64,000 nt of DNA from a virus: positions 1 through 64,000 of IMG/VR virus record IMGVR_UViG_3300049491_000850. One strand, written 5' to 3'. A program made the translations under genes and the position numbers. Under the pieces are notes generated by a model, which worked only from the letters and a program-made list of their open reading frames with translations, was not told where the DNA came from and made no database searches. Position 1 is the stretch's first letter. Each line of letters opens with the position of its first letter. Shown here piece after piece: positions 52,108 to 60,777 of this stretch.

Positions 52108-52508
52108 TGTTCTTTTTTCTTTTTATTATGTGATATAGGTACGATGATCACGTTATCGTTTTCAATAACAGTCGTCAGTACATTATTTATTTCATTTAAT
52201 CCTTCATGCATATATAGTGGATCGATAAACACTTTAAAATCTCTATCCTCAGTATCAATGTGTTTTATAAATTCACCAAGTTTCATTGTCGGTGCTTCTC
52301 TTACTGGTGGCACGAATACCAATCCTTCGCTCATACGTTCATCGTAATCAACACTCTCAGGATAATAATCATACATCAATCTAAAGTCACACTTGAATTC
52401 TTTACTAAGTTTCAAGAGGAAAGCATCGATCTCTTTGCTTATTTTTGGTTCTCTTAATTTTTTATCAACATCAGTCATTTTACGTTTGTACTCGTCATCA
52501 AGATTCAT
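52104..52508 (-). CDS. Unknown 134-residue protein
   Basis: Charged protein, helical N-terminal third (about 1-45) then beta-rich, with KFHKDFKVFID-like segments and a basic Lys-rich tail. No motif recognised. It shares bases with both neighbours (one with 52508, four with 52104), so it is a coupled member of the leftward operon. Confidence 0.6.
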   Translation of the reverse strand: MNLDDEYKRKMTDVDKKLREPKISKEIDAFLLKLSKEFKCDFRLMYDYYPESVDYDERMSEGLVFVPPVREAPTMKLGEFIKHIDTEDRDFKVFIDPLYMHEGLNEINNVLTTVIENDNVIIVPISHNKKKKEQ

Positions 52509-52792
52509 TACTCCCCCTTCTTATTTTCAATAAAATGATCAATATGTTCAGTGAGAACGTCCAACTTTATTCTATATTCACGATACACTTCTGCATCGAC
52601 AATAAACTTTGGATTCAATGATTCAATTACTGTTCCACCACCTCTTCTTGGTATGACGAATGTTGTTGCTTCTATTTTGTCAACAACGTCTTTCGGAAAA
52701 AGTGAAGCAGCAACATGTTGGACATGTTCATCTGCCTCACGTCCTTCTAACGTTTCAACATCAACATACAGCACTAAAATTAATTTATCCAT
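52508..52792 (-). CDS. Unknown 94-residue protein
   Basis: Begins MDKLILVLYVDVETLEG, a strand-like start, then helices and a conserved-looking central segment (FVIPRRGGGTVIESLNPKFI). No family recognised. It overlaps the PhoH gene by 8 bases and shares one base with the next start. Confidence 0.6.
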   Translation of the reverse strand: MDKLILVLYVDVETLEGREADEHVQHVAASLFPKDVVDKIEATTFVIPRRGGGTVIESLNPKFIVDAEVYREYRIKLDVLTEHIDHFIENKKGE

Positions 52793-53591
52793 GTAACCTT
52801 ACTCTACTATTTTGTACTACAGGAACAGTATTATAATGTTCCTTAAATTTTGATTCGATTGTCTTGATAATAGGATTACGACAATTTTCATCATTTTCAT
52901 CCATCGAAATACAACCCATGTCAGGCACTTCATTGAAAATCTTCAATAAGACTTCAAGTGAACTATCTTGTTTATTTCTCAAGTCAATTTGATTGGTATC
53001 TCCAAGACAAATGATTTTTGAATTTTCTCCGATACGCGTTAATAATGTTCTTGCATTATCAACACTTACGTTTTGAGTTTCATCAAGAATAATGATTGCA
53101 TTATCTAAGTTTGTTCCTCTTATATATGCTAATGGCAAAAAGTGAATGATACTACTATCAAACAAACCATCAACATTTGAATTCGAGAATAACTTCTTTG
53201 CATTACTCTTGAAACTTTCCATGTAAGGGTCAACCTTCTCTCTCAAATCACCTTTCAAGAATCCAAGTTCTTCGTTCTTTAATACAGTGACCGATTTAAC
53301 AAGTAGAATTTTCTGGTAGAAATTACTTCTCTCCTTTAATAAAGAGAGTGCCATATAAATAGCACAAATTGTCTTTCCACTTCCCGCAGGGCCGGCACAA
53401 ATCGTGATCTGATTGTCCTTTATGGACTTCAACAACTTCTTTTGACTGTCATTTTTCGCACTCAAGTTTACCTTTTCGACAATCATATTGCCGATTAAGT
53501 CCTTCTGTCGTTCGTTTATCTCCGATTTGGTGATCTCGAATGATTGCGTACCGTTCTTCTTTTTTGTTGTGGCAACTTTAGTTTTACCCAT
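52785..53591 (-). CDS. PhoH-like ATPase
   Basis: 268 residues. Walker A is G67-P-A-G-S-G-K73-T74 and Walker B IIILDE with D170-E171 followed by TQN, both matching PhoH family form; a sensor-type CLGDTNQIDL lies at about 195-205. PhoH-like proteins are RNA-helicase-like/ATPases widespread in phages; their function is not settled. It is the first gene of the operon that ends with the sigma-like gene, and has a class-2 promoter upstream (53636-53664). Confidence 0.85.
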   Translation of the reverse strand: MGKTKVATTKKKNGTQSFEITKSEINERQKDLIGNMIVEKVNLSAKNDSQKKLLKSIKDNQITICAGPAGSGKTICAIYMALSLLKERSNFYQKILLVKSVTVLKNEELGFLKGDLREKVDPYMESFKSNAKKLFSNSNVDGLFDSSIIHFLPLAYIRGTNLDNAIIILDETQNVSVDNARTLLTRIGENSKIICLGDTNQIDLRNKQDSSLEVLLKIFNEVPDMGCISMDENDENCRNPIIKTIESKFKEHYNTVPVVQNSRVRLHG

Positions 53592-53635
53592 TAAAAACCA
53601 TTAGAAAGTTTAAATAATTTTTTCCCCTGTATATA

Positions 53636-53664
53636 GTTATACGGAAAACTTAATTAAATCTTGA
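53636..53664 (-). promoter_or_regulatory. Early-class promoter for the PhoH-to-sigma operon
   Basis: Minus strand TCAAGATTTA, exactly 10 bases, CCGTATAAC, about 44 bases before the ATG at 53591. The downstream box is almost identical to the two moron promoters. Confidence 0.6.
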
Positions 53665-53683
53665 ATTAAAAATTAAATTTTAG

Positions 53684-53691
53684 TATTTATT
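53684..53691 (+). promoter_or_regulatory. Late-type promoter TATTTATT for the gene at 53708
   Basis: TAGTATTTATT, 16 bases before the ATG at 53708; divergent with the PhoH operon promoter. Confidence 0.65.
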
Positions 53692-53707
53692 ATAAAAAAG
53701 TATAACT

Positions 53708-54841
53708 ATGAGTGAAAATAAAGATGTAAAAGGAGCAATGAGTGAATTCTATAAAAAGAAGGAACAGACTCCAAGTCAAAATGAAAATAGTAGTGTGGTA
53801 GTCCTATCAAATAACAACCCAACTGCTTCATTACCAAAGTATGACGCTGGTTCTTACAATAGAAATGTTACCGATCAAATGGATGATCAAGACTTGGTTG
53901 TTGGATTTGACACGGTTAGACTTCCATCGAAAGGTGTATTCTATAGAAATAAGGTATCCGAAGTCGTAGTTGAATATTTAACATCAAAAGATGAAGATAT
54001 TCTTACAACACCTGCTCTTATTGAGAACAATACTTTAATTGACGTTCTTTTAAAGAACAAAATCAAAACCAAAGGTATTGAAGTTGAAGAAATGTTGGGT
54101 GGTGATAAGAATGCCATTCTTGTATTCTTGAGAGCATCGTCATACGGTAAAAACTATGATGTTGTTGTTACCGATCCATTCGGTGGTAACTCTTTCAGAG
54201 CAACCGTAGACCTTACTAAGTTGAAATATAAGGAGATCGATATTCTCCCGGACGAAAATCTACATTTCACGGTTGAACTACCAATGCGTAAGAAATTTGT
54301 TAAGTTCAAATTGATCACGGACAATGACTTAAAGAGAATCTTCAAACAAGCAGAAACCAAGAAAGAAGCAACTGGTCAACCATTCTTAGAATTACTTAGT
54401 ATGCGTTTGAAAGCAGCTATTGTGAGTGTCGATGGTAAGACTGATCGTACATACATCTCCAAGTTTGTAGATGCTATGCCAGCACTTGATTCATTAACGC
54501 TTAGACGTAAAATTGATGAAGTTACACCGGACGTAGACTATAAATATGAGTTCGTTTCACCTGCCGGGTATCCATTCGAAGCATCCATATCGTTAGGAGT
54601 CGAGTTTTTTTTGCCCAAAAATTTAGCGGGGAAGTACAAAGAGATGGTAATGCAGGAAATCTACATCCTGACCAAACATGCCAACTTCTCCGCAGAATAT
54701 GTAGAAAATCTTCCTACATGGAAGAGACGCTATTACATAGATTTGCTCGAACGAGAAGTAGACGAAGTAAAGAAACAACAAGAGGCGCAAAGTCGAAAAT
54801 CGCGATCATCGCCTTCCAGATCAGCACCAAGACGCAGATAA
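53708..54841 (+). CDS. Baseplate hub/tape-measure accessory protein (T4 gp26-like)
   Basis: 377 residues. N-terminal 60 residues are disordered; the core has LPSKGVFYRN (about 77-86), SKDEDILTTPALIENNTLIDVLL (about 97-120) and a repeat of K...FL.AS.YGKNYDVVV, a pattern I associate with T4-like baseplate hub components of the gp26 type. The C-terminus is Lys/Arg/Ser-rich. It lies immediately upstream of the tape measure gene, where tail-length chaperones and hub assembly factors are usual. A separate terminator and promoter separate it from the tape measure. Confidence 0.55.
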   Translation: MSENKDVKGAMSEFYKKKEQTPSQNENSSVVVLSNNNPTASLPKYDAGSYNRNVTDQMDDQDLVVGFDTVRLPSKGVFYRNKVSEVVVEYLTSKDEDILTTPALIENNTLIDVLLKNKIKTKGIEVEEMLGGDKNAILVFLRASSYGKNYDVVVTDPFGGNSFRATVDLTKLKYKEIDILPDENLHFTVELPMRKKFVKFKLITDNDLKRIFKQAETKKEATGQPFLELLSMRLKAAIVSVDGKTDRTYISKFVDAMPALDSLTLRRKIDEVTPDVDYKYEFVSPAGYPFEASISLGVEFFLPKNLAGKYKEMVMQEIYILTKHANFSAEYVENLPTWKRRYYIDLLEREVDEVKKQQEAQSRKSRSSPSRSAPRRR

Positions 54842-54847
54842 TGAAAG

Positions 54848-54880
54848 AATCCAGTTTAAAGACTGGATTTTTCGTTTTTA
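54848..54880 (+). terminator. Intrinsic terminator before the tape measure gene
   Basis: AATCCAGT-TTAAAG-ACTGGATT (54848-54869) followed by TTTCGTTTTT. Confidence 0.8.
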
Positions 54881-54882
54881 CC

Positions 54883-54890
54883 TATTTATG
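54883..54890 (+). promoter_or_regulatory. Late-type promoter TATTTATG for tape measure
   Basis: CTATTTATG, 16 bases before the ATG at 54907. Confidence 0.65.
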
Positions 54891-54906
54891 AATAGAATAA
54901 TCCATC

Positions 54907-57396
54907 ATGGCAAAAAAGGTAGGAAAAAGCGAAGTCGATAAGCTGGTAGAAGAACGTACCCGTAACTACAACCTATTGGTTGACCTTCAAAAAAAGGAGT
55001 ACGAAAGTCTTACCCAAATTTTTAACATTGAATCCCAAAGACAAAAATTATTACTTGAAACTCTAAAACTAGAGAACGATAGAAATACTCGATTTGCCGA
55101 ACTTAAAAAACTACAAGAAGATGCTGCCAAGGGTGTTGTTAGTGTTAGTAAAACTACGTTAACCGCACTTGAAAAACAATTAAAGAGAGAACAGGAAAAA
55201 ATCGTTAAACTAAAAACTCAAGAGAAGATTTTGAGAGTAATGAGTAGCATTAAATTACCTGACTTCGGTTCTTTAGGTTCTCTAGGTCTTGATGATAAAG
55301 ACATCCGTAACACAGTTATGGAATTAGGTAAGGGTGTCCAAAGCAGTCAACAAATACGTGATGCATTTTATGATGCAGCACCAAAGGCAGCACAATTAGG
55401 TGCAAGCATGAAAGACCTTTATGCAACTCAAAAAGCATACACAGATGAATCAGGTCGTGCAGTTGCATTGACTGCTCAACAATTAGTCAATATCACTGAG
55501 ATAGGAAAAGGTACAACTCTTGGGGTTGAAGCGGCAGGACAACTTGCAGCACAATTCGAATTGCTTGGTATGAACACGGAAAGAACAAAAGATGTTGTTC
55601 AAAGTATCGTAGACTCTTCTGAAAGAATGGGTGTAAACGTAAATAAGGTTTTGAAAACAATGTCATCTAATTTCAAGACATTGAATACATATGCATTCAA
55701 GGATGGCGTAAAAGGTATGGCGAAGATGGCTCAGTACGCTGAGAAATTTAAAATATCAATTGACGATTCTCTTAGTAGTGCTGACATGGCAAGAAATCTT
55801 GATGGTGCAGTTCAAATGGCTGCAACATTGAATACTCTTGGTGGTAAGTTTGCACAATCTGATCCATTCGAATTATTCCACTTATCAAGAAATGATCCAG
55901 CTAAATATACACAGAAAATTAATGAGATGACCAAAGGTATGGCACAACTTGTTAAGACTGGTGATCAATTCGAATTTAAAATTACTCCTGTTGACTTAGA
56001 CAGAATTAGTGTCGCAGCAGAAGCTACTGGTCAGAAGTTTGAAACAATGGTTGAACAAGCACAACGTATGGCTGAGATTCAACAGATGAATAAACAGTTA
56101 ATGGGCACAGCATTCTCTGCTCAAGATCGTGAATTAATTCAAGGTCTTGCGAAACTTGATTCAAAGTCTGGTATATACAAAGTATTAGGACAAGACATAT
56201 CTAAACTTTCTGCACAACAAGTTGAATCTTTAAAAGTTCAACAAACTACTTTGAAAGATCGTGCAGAAGCAGTTCAAACATTTAACGAGAAATTTGAAAA
56301 TACAATTAACTCTATGAAGTTAACATTGTTACCAATTCTTGATGGTATCAATGCTGTCTTCGACACAATACATCCATACTTAAAAGGTATTGCTGATTTT
56401 ATGGCTAACCAACCTAAGTGGGTTAAGTCAGGTTTAGGATTTGCAGGTGCTTTACTTGCAGGTGGTATGTTATTAGGAAAAGCAGCATCAGCATTTAAGT
56501 CAATTCCTTTCTTAGGAAAACTTATAGGTAGTGGTGCAGCTAAAGGAGTGGGTGGTGCAGTAGGTGGAGCAGCAAAAGGTGCTGGTGGCGCACTTGGTGG
56601 TGCGGTAGGTAAAGGTGGAGGATTAGCAGGTGGTGCTGGAATTGGTTTAGCATCGGCTGGTATCGGTGCAGGTATTGCAGTGGCAGCAGCAGGTATTTCT
56701 AAACTCGCTGATTCAATGGCTAAGTTAGATAAAGATCAGGTTGAAGCACTTGAAACAATAGCAGTCACATTGGCAGTATCGTTTCCACTTGCAGCTATAG
56801 GTATTGGTATTCTTGCAGCAGTGGCTGCGCCAGCAGCTATACCGTTGTTAGCATTAGGTGCAGCAATCTTCGCGATTGGTGCAGGTATTGGTGTGGCTTC
56901 GGCTGGTATTGGATATATGGCAACTGGTTTTGGAACTCTTCTTCAACAAGCAAGTCCTGAAAAAGTATTTGCTCTTGCAGCAGGTGTATCGGCATTAGGT
57001 GCTTCAATGGCAGCGTTGGCTGGTGGAAGTATTTTAGCTTTATTCTCTGGTGGTGGAGCGTTTGCAATGTTGGGATTACTTTCTACTCGTGCTGATGCAT
57101 TTGAAAGAATAGGTAATGCCATGAAAAACATTGCTGTTGTTCTTAACTCTGATGGTGAAGGTTTATCCAAACTTAAAGAAACTCTTGATTCTATTCAAAA
57201 TATAAATTCAGGTGGTGGAATGCTTGGCGAGTTGAAGTCTCTTTTCAAAGAAGGTATTAAAGTTAAGTTTGATGAAAAGAATGTTTCAATGAGTGTTAAT
57301 GTTTCTCTTGAAGTTGATTCTGAGGTTATAGCTAGAAAGACTGCTAAGAAGATAGTTGTATTACACAAGGACTATCAGGACGGTAAGGCAGGTTAA
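54907..57396 (+). CDS. Tail tape measure protein
   Basis: 829 residues. Coiled coil at about 1-110 (KLVEERTRNYNLLVDLQKKEY...), an amphipathic helical middle to about 510, and a Gly/Ala-rich hydrophobic part at about 515-720 with repeated GAG/GGA/IGAG blocks that may contact membrane. The C-terminus is basic and helical. Tape measure length scales with tail length at roughly 0.15 nm per residue, which would give a tail near 124 nm, if all residues count; this is inference. It follows the hub accessory gene and precedes the structured non-coding region. Confidence 0.85.
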   Translation: MAKKVGKSEVDKLVEERTRNYNLLVDLQKKEYESLTQIFNIESQRQKLLLETLKLENDRNTRFAELKKLQEDAAKGVVSVSKTTLTALEKQLKREQEKIVKLKTQEKILRVMSSIKLPDFGSLGSLGLDDKDIRNTVMELGKGVQSSQQIRDAFYDAAPKAAQLGASMKDLYATQKAYTDESGRAVALTAQQLVNITEIGKGTTLGVEAAGQLAAQFELLGMNTERTKDVVQSIVDSSERMGVNVNKVLKTMSSNFKTLNTYAFKDGVKGMAKMAQYAEKFKISIDDSLSSADMARNLDGAVQMAATLNTLGGKFAQSDPFELFHLSRNDPAKYTQKINEMTKGMAQLVKTGDQFEFKITPVDLDRISVAAEATGQKFETMVEQAQRMAEIQQMNKQLMGTAFSAQDRELIQGLAKLDSKSGIYKVLGQDISKLSAQQVESLKVQQTTLKDRAEAVQTFNEKFENTINSMKLTLLPILDGINAVFDTIHPYLKGIADFMANQPKWVKSGLGFAGALLAGGMLLGKAASAFKSIPFLGKLIGSGAAKGVGGAVGGAAKGAGGALGGAVGKGGGLAGGAGIGLASAGIGAGIAVAAAGISKLADSMAKLDKDQVEALETIAVTLAVSFPLAAIGIGILAAVAAPAAIPLLALGAAIFAIGAGIGVASAGIGYMATGFGTLLQQASPEKVFALAAGVSALGASMAALAGGSILALFSGGGAFAMLGLLSTRADAFERIGNAMKNIAVVLNSDGEGLSKLKETLDSIQNINSGGGMLGELKSLFKEGIKVKFDEKNVSMSVNVSLEVDSEVIARKTAKKIVVLHKDYQDGKAG

Positions 57397-57607
57397 AACC
57401 CCTTAATAGTTATTAATTAATATTAAGTTTAAATATCAATAGGAATTCTGTGGTTGAGATTAGTACATAAGAGGACTATACCCTAATCTTTACGATTGAG
57501 TTTAGTCTTATGTACTATTGATTTAACATCAATGAGGTCTGAGTATATCGACCAGTACCTTTACATCATAGGTTGAGTAAAGTCTCTTGCTAATTACGAT
57601 AATCTCC

Positions 57608-57615
57608 TATTTATC
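57608..57615 (+). promoter_or_regulatory. Late-type motif TATTTATC inside the non-coding region
   Basis: CTATTTATCG, about 30 bases before the last hairpin (57647). If used, a short RNA of about 65-70 bases could be made. One last-base variant of the class; no gene start follows nearby. Confidence 0.4.
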
Positions 57616-57646
57616 GCTATTCTCCCTCCAAGATTTAAGAGCAGGT

Positions 57647-57691
57647 GGCAACTGTGAATAGAACCCCGCACAGTAGTTGCCTTTTATACTT
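57647..57691 (+). terminator. Possible terminator hairpin at the end of the structured region
   Basis: GGCAA...TTGCC with an inner CTGTG/CACAG stem, followed by TTTTATACTT. Weaker T-run than the other terminators here. Confidence 0.45.
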
Positions 57692-57827
57692 TCTTAACGC
57701 TGTCGTATTATTTAAGCCGACCATCAAGAAATGCAATAATAGCGATAAAACCGAAGAAAACAAATAAAGTTTCGAATACGCCCCTTAACTACTTGAAAAT
57801 TAGGTGGAAAAGATAATCAAAAACACG

Positions 57828-57835
57828 TATTTATG
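57828..57835 (+). promoter_or_regulatory. Late-type promoter TATTTATG, five bases before the ATG at 57841
   Basis: CGTATTTATG ends at 57835 and the ATG is at 57841; the message may be leaderless. Confidence 0.65.
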
Positions 57836-57840
57836 ATGGA

Positions 57841-60765
57841 ATGGGAAACATTAGAACAAATCCGCAGTACGAACAAATAAGAACGTTTTTAGAGACTAGA
57901 AACCTCTTTACGCCTGAGAATCCGTATGAACTCAACAGTCCAAAACTGGTTAGAGCAATCAATAGCATAGTTGGATTAGTTCCCGGAAAATCTTTTGACC
58001 TTAGCAATACTGTTATCGGTCGATTGATGGGGCCTAACACTCCAATCGCAGCCATTGGACTTCAACAATACAGTAAGCATCTTGCTCAAAGTGTTGTTAG
58101 TAACGTCATGTCCGATTCAATCCCATCGGTGAACTTTACAAATCTTTTTGATGGTGATCCAACAACAAGATTACTTACAAAGAAAGAAGATTATCGTATC
58201 ACGAGAGATGAAACTAAAACTTCTATCGGAAGACTTCTTGAAGACATTACAAATCAACAACCAAAACTATCATCAACTATTTTTACTGGTCGTGGTAGTT
58301 TAGCACCATTCGATAAATTTCCAAATCAGTTTGATTACATCCGTAACACAGGTAAGGGACAATTAAATCAGTACTACGCAAGTATTGATAAAAACTTATA
58401 TATTCAATCAAGCGAAGATTTTCTTCAAGTAGCAGAAAATCAAGGCTACAAAATAAATAAAGTAACAAAGGCATTATTAAATAAATCATACTTCCCAACA
58501 AACGATCCTGCAAACTTTCCAGATGGACAAGCAGCTTCTGATGACGTTCGTTCTGAGATGGTTTTATTTAGAGAAGATAATCCAGCACAAAGTGTTTCTG
58601 AATATGCTAGTGCTGCTGTTACTGATGCAATGGGTAGAACGAAAAAATCGTTAACACCTAATCTTGCACAGAACTTACCGAATCAAGAACGTGCTGATGA
58701 TTTTGAATTCGATGAAAATAGTTTCGGATTCACAGATGATATTGATAATCAAATTGTGTGGGGTCGTGACACAGAACTTCAATCGAAGTATGGTGTGAGA
58801 TCAGGAGCACTTCTTTATACTAAAGGTTTGTTACAAGCAAGAGGTTCGAGAGGTTACTTCGATCAAACAAAGAAAAAATTCACTGATCCAAAAGGTCAGT
58901 TAATGTATAACGGTTCACCGTTGACCAGAGAACTTGATGGAACTGTAAACAGAAACAGACAAAGTACAATTCTTGATCCATACGATAGATATGCGAAAGC
59001 AATTAGATTTACTGGTAATTCATTTTATGATGCACCAGCAGAATCTGTCATCAACAGAGCAGTAATACCTAAGTTCCATCCAATCATCGATACGAGTAGT
59101 AAGGTTAACAATAGAAATCTTATGTTCAGTATTGAAAACCTTGCATACATTTTGAATGATAAAGGTTATCTTGGTGATTCACTTGGAACAAAAGTTCCTG
59201 AAAGTGAAGTTGGTTATAACAAAGGTAGATTAATGTGGTTTGCTCCTTACGATGTTGAAGTAAGTGAAACTGCTGCTGCAAAATATGAATCAACACAATT
59301 TATTGGACGTAGTGAACCAGTATACTCTTACCAGTCTTCTGAAAGAAGTGCACGTCTTAGTTTTAAATTGATTATTGACTATCCACCACAAGTTGATGGA
59401 AAATCACATGGTGACAACGCCAAGTTCTTTGCGTTCGGTGGTAAGTTCAATGAGAATGCATTGAAGAACGTTGATATTGATAAAGAAGTAGCTTCGTTAT
59501 CCGAACTGGAAACCAGACTGGCTTCAATTCAACCAACAGAAACATTATTGCCACCTGATAATTTACAGGCTGGTGATAAAGCGATATTCTTTTTCCATAA
59601 CGATGGACGAAGTGTAGAACAAGACATTACTCTTGGCTATGAAGATGGTATTGATAACCCCGGAGAAGAAAATGATGATTCATTGAATGCACCTTTCGTT
59701 GCTGCGGTTAATACTATTGTTACTCAAATTTTAACACCTGAGACTTACAAGTATTACAACATAAGTTTTCTTGGTCGTGCTAGTAGACTTTACTACAATG
59801 AGGCAAAAGAAAAGGGTTACAACAAACAATTAGGTTTGGATAGAGCAAGTAGTTTATTGAAGTATGTGGAAACTAAATTTGTTGCTGCAAATAAAGGATT
59901 GACTTTTGCAAAAGCAGGAATCAAGACTAACATTGCAACGATTGGTTCTGACAGTGGTTCAACAGAAGGTAAACTCGAAAAAAATATTTCATTGCTTAAA
60001 GTAAAGCAGGAAAGAAATGCCGTTGTTAGATTAACACCGAACGGAACACTTGAAAAGAAGACCGTAGCATTAACTCCTAGCCAACTTCAAGATAAAGCAA
60101 CATTAGAACAACAGATTCACGATAAGAAGGATTTAATTGCGATAGCAACAAAAGCACAATCCAACGAACGTATCTTCACCGAGAGAAATATCGGTGATAG
60201 AGCATTCAGAGGATTTGAAGCAATGAAGAAGATTACGTTATCTCCTGTATTCCACTCACAGACACCGGAAGACTTCCATAGAAGATTAACGTTCTTGCAT
60301 CAGTGCACAAGACAAGGTAATGCCGTGGTCAATAAAGCAACAGAAGAAACTGGCGTATCGGTTCCAAGAAACTCCGTGTTCGGTAGACCACCAATCTGCG
60401 TATTACGTTTAGGTGATATGTATCACAGTAAGGTAGTTATTGAAACCGTTGACTTTGATTTCACTGAATCGATTTGGGATGTGAATCCAGAAGGTATGGG
60501 TATGCAGTTCATGATTGCCAACATTGATATTTCAATGAAGATCATCGGTGGTCAATCACTCAAAGGTGCTATCGATGTTATCCAGAACGCAGAATCGTTC
60601 AACTACTATGCAAATTCAACTTACTATGGTGATGGTGTTTACAAGTCAGCGAGAAAAGTAGAAGACGCACAAGTCCAAGGTGACAAGACCTTGATAAACG
60701 CTAAACAGCAAGCACGTTTCGGTAAGAACACGGATGGCGATTCTGGTGCTTACGTTCCACTTTAA
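57841..60765 (+). CDS. Large baseplate protein with internal OmpA-like domain
   Basis: 974 residues. The N-terminal 80 residues are helical; the middle is Asn/Asp/Arg-rich. At about 577-690 lies an OmpA-like peptidoglycan-binding fold: a strand pattern (AIFFFHNDG) then YNISFLGRASRLYYN (about 640-655), followed by YNKQLGLDRASSLLKYVETKF (about 660-680), matching the family N..LS..RA..V..Y helix. The C-terminus (about 815-945) has a conserved-looking segment with FHRRLTFLHQCTRQGN, then FGRPPICVLRLGDMYHSKVVI and MKIIGGQSLKGAIDVIQN, typical of baseplate components in large phages. It may anchor the baseplate to peptidoglycan; that is inference from the fold. Confidence 0.65.
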   Translation: MGNIRTNPQYEQIRTFLETRNLFTPENPYELNSPKLVRAINSIVGLVPGKSFDLSNTVIGRLMGPNTPIAAIGLQQYSKHLAQSVVSNVMSDSIPSVNFTNLFDGDPTTRLLTKKEDYRITRDETKTSIGRLLEDITNQQPKLSSTIFTGRGSLAPFDKFPNQFDYIRNTGKGQLNQYYASIDKNLYIQSSEDFLQVAENQGYKINKVTKALLNKSYFPTNDPANFPDGQAASDDVRSEMVLFREDNPAQSVSEYASAAVTDAMGRTKKSLTPNLAQNLPNQERADDFEFDENSFGFTDDIDNQIVWGRDTELQSKYGVRSGALLYTKGLLQARGSRGYFDQTKKKFTDPKGQLMYNGSPLTRELDGTVNRNRQSTILDPYDRYAKAIRFTGNSFYDAPAESVINRAVIPKFHPIIDTSSKVNNRNLMFSIENLAYILNDKGYLGDSLGTKVPESEVGYNKGRLMWFAPYDVEVSETAAAKYESTQFIGRSEPVYSYQSSERSARLSFKLIIDYPPQVDGKSHGDNAKFFAFGGKFNENALKNVDIDKEVASLSELETRLASIQPTETLLPPDNLQAGDKAIFFFHNDGRSVEQDITLGYEDGIDNPGEENDDSLNAPFVAAVNTIVTQILTPETYKYYNISFLGRASRLYYNEAKEKGYNKQLGLDRASSLLKYVETKFVAANKGLTFAKAGIKTNIATIGSDSGSTEGKLEKNISLLKVKQERNAVVRLTPNGTLEKKTVALTPSQLQDKATLEQQIHDKKDLIAIATKAQSNERIFTERNIGDRAFRGFEAMKKITLSPVFHSQTPEDFHRRLTFLHQCTRQGNAVVNKATEETGVSVPRNSVFGRPPICVLRLGDMYHSKVVIETVDFDFTESIWDVNPEGMGMQFMIANIDISMKIIGGQSLKGAIDVIQNAESFNYYANSTYYGDGVYKSARKVEDAQVQGDKTLINAKQQARFGKNTDGDSGAYVPL

Positions 60766-60777
60766 AAGATTTGAATT

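Larger units (their letters stand above)
57452..57691 (+). ncRNA. Candidate structured RNA region between tape measure and baseplate genes
   Basis: The 444-base gap after the tape measure gene holds several perfect or near-perfect hairpins. TAGTACATAAGA (57461-57472) pairs with TCTTATGTACTA (57506-57517), 12 of 12. ATTGAT-TTAAC-ATCAAT (57517-57533) is a second, and CTTTAC (57559-57564) pairs with GTAAAG (57577-57582). GGCAA-CTGTG (57647-57656) pairs with CACAG (57669-57673) and TTGCC (57677-57681) with a three-base bulge, followed by TTTTATACTT, and could be a terminator. No ORF is present. Strand is assumed. A TATTTATC at 57608-57615 would yield a short RNA ending at the last hairpin. Confidence 0.45.
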
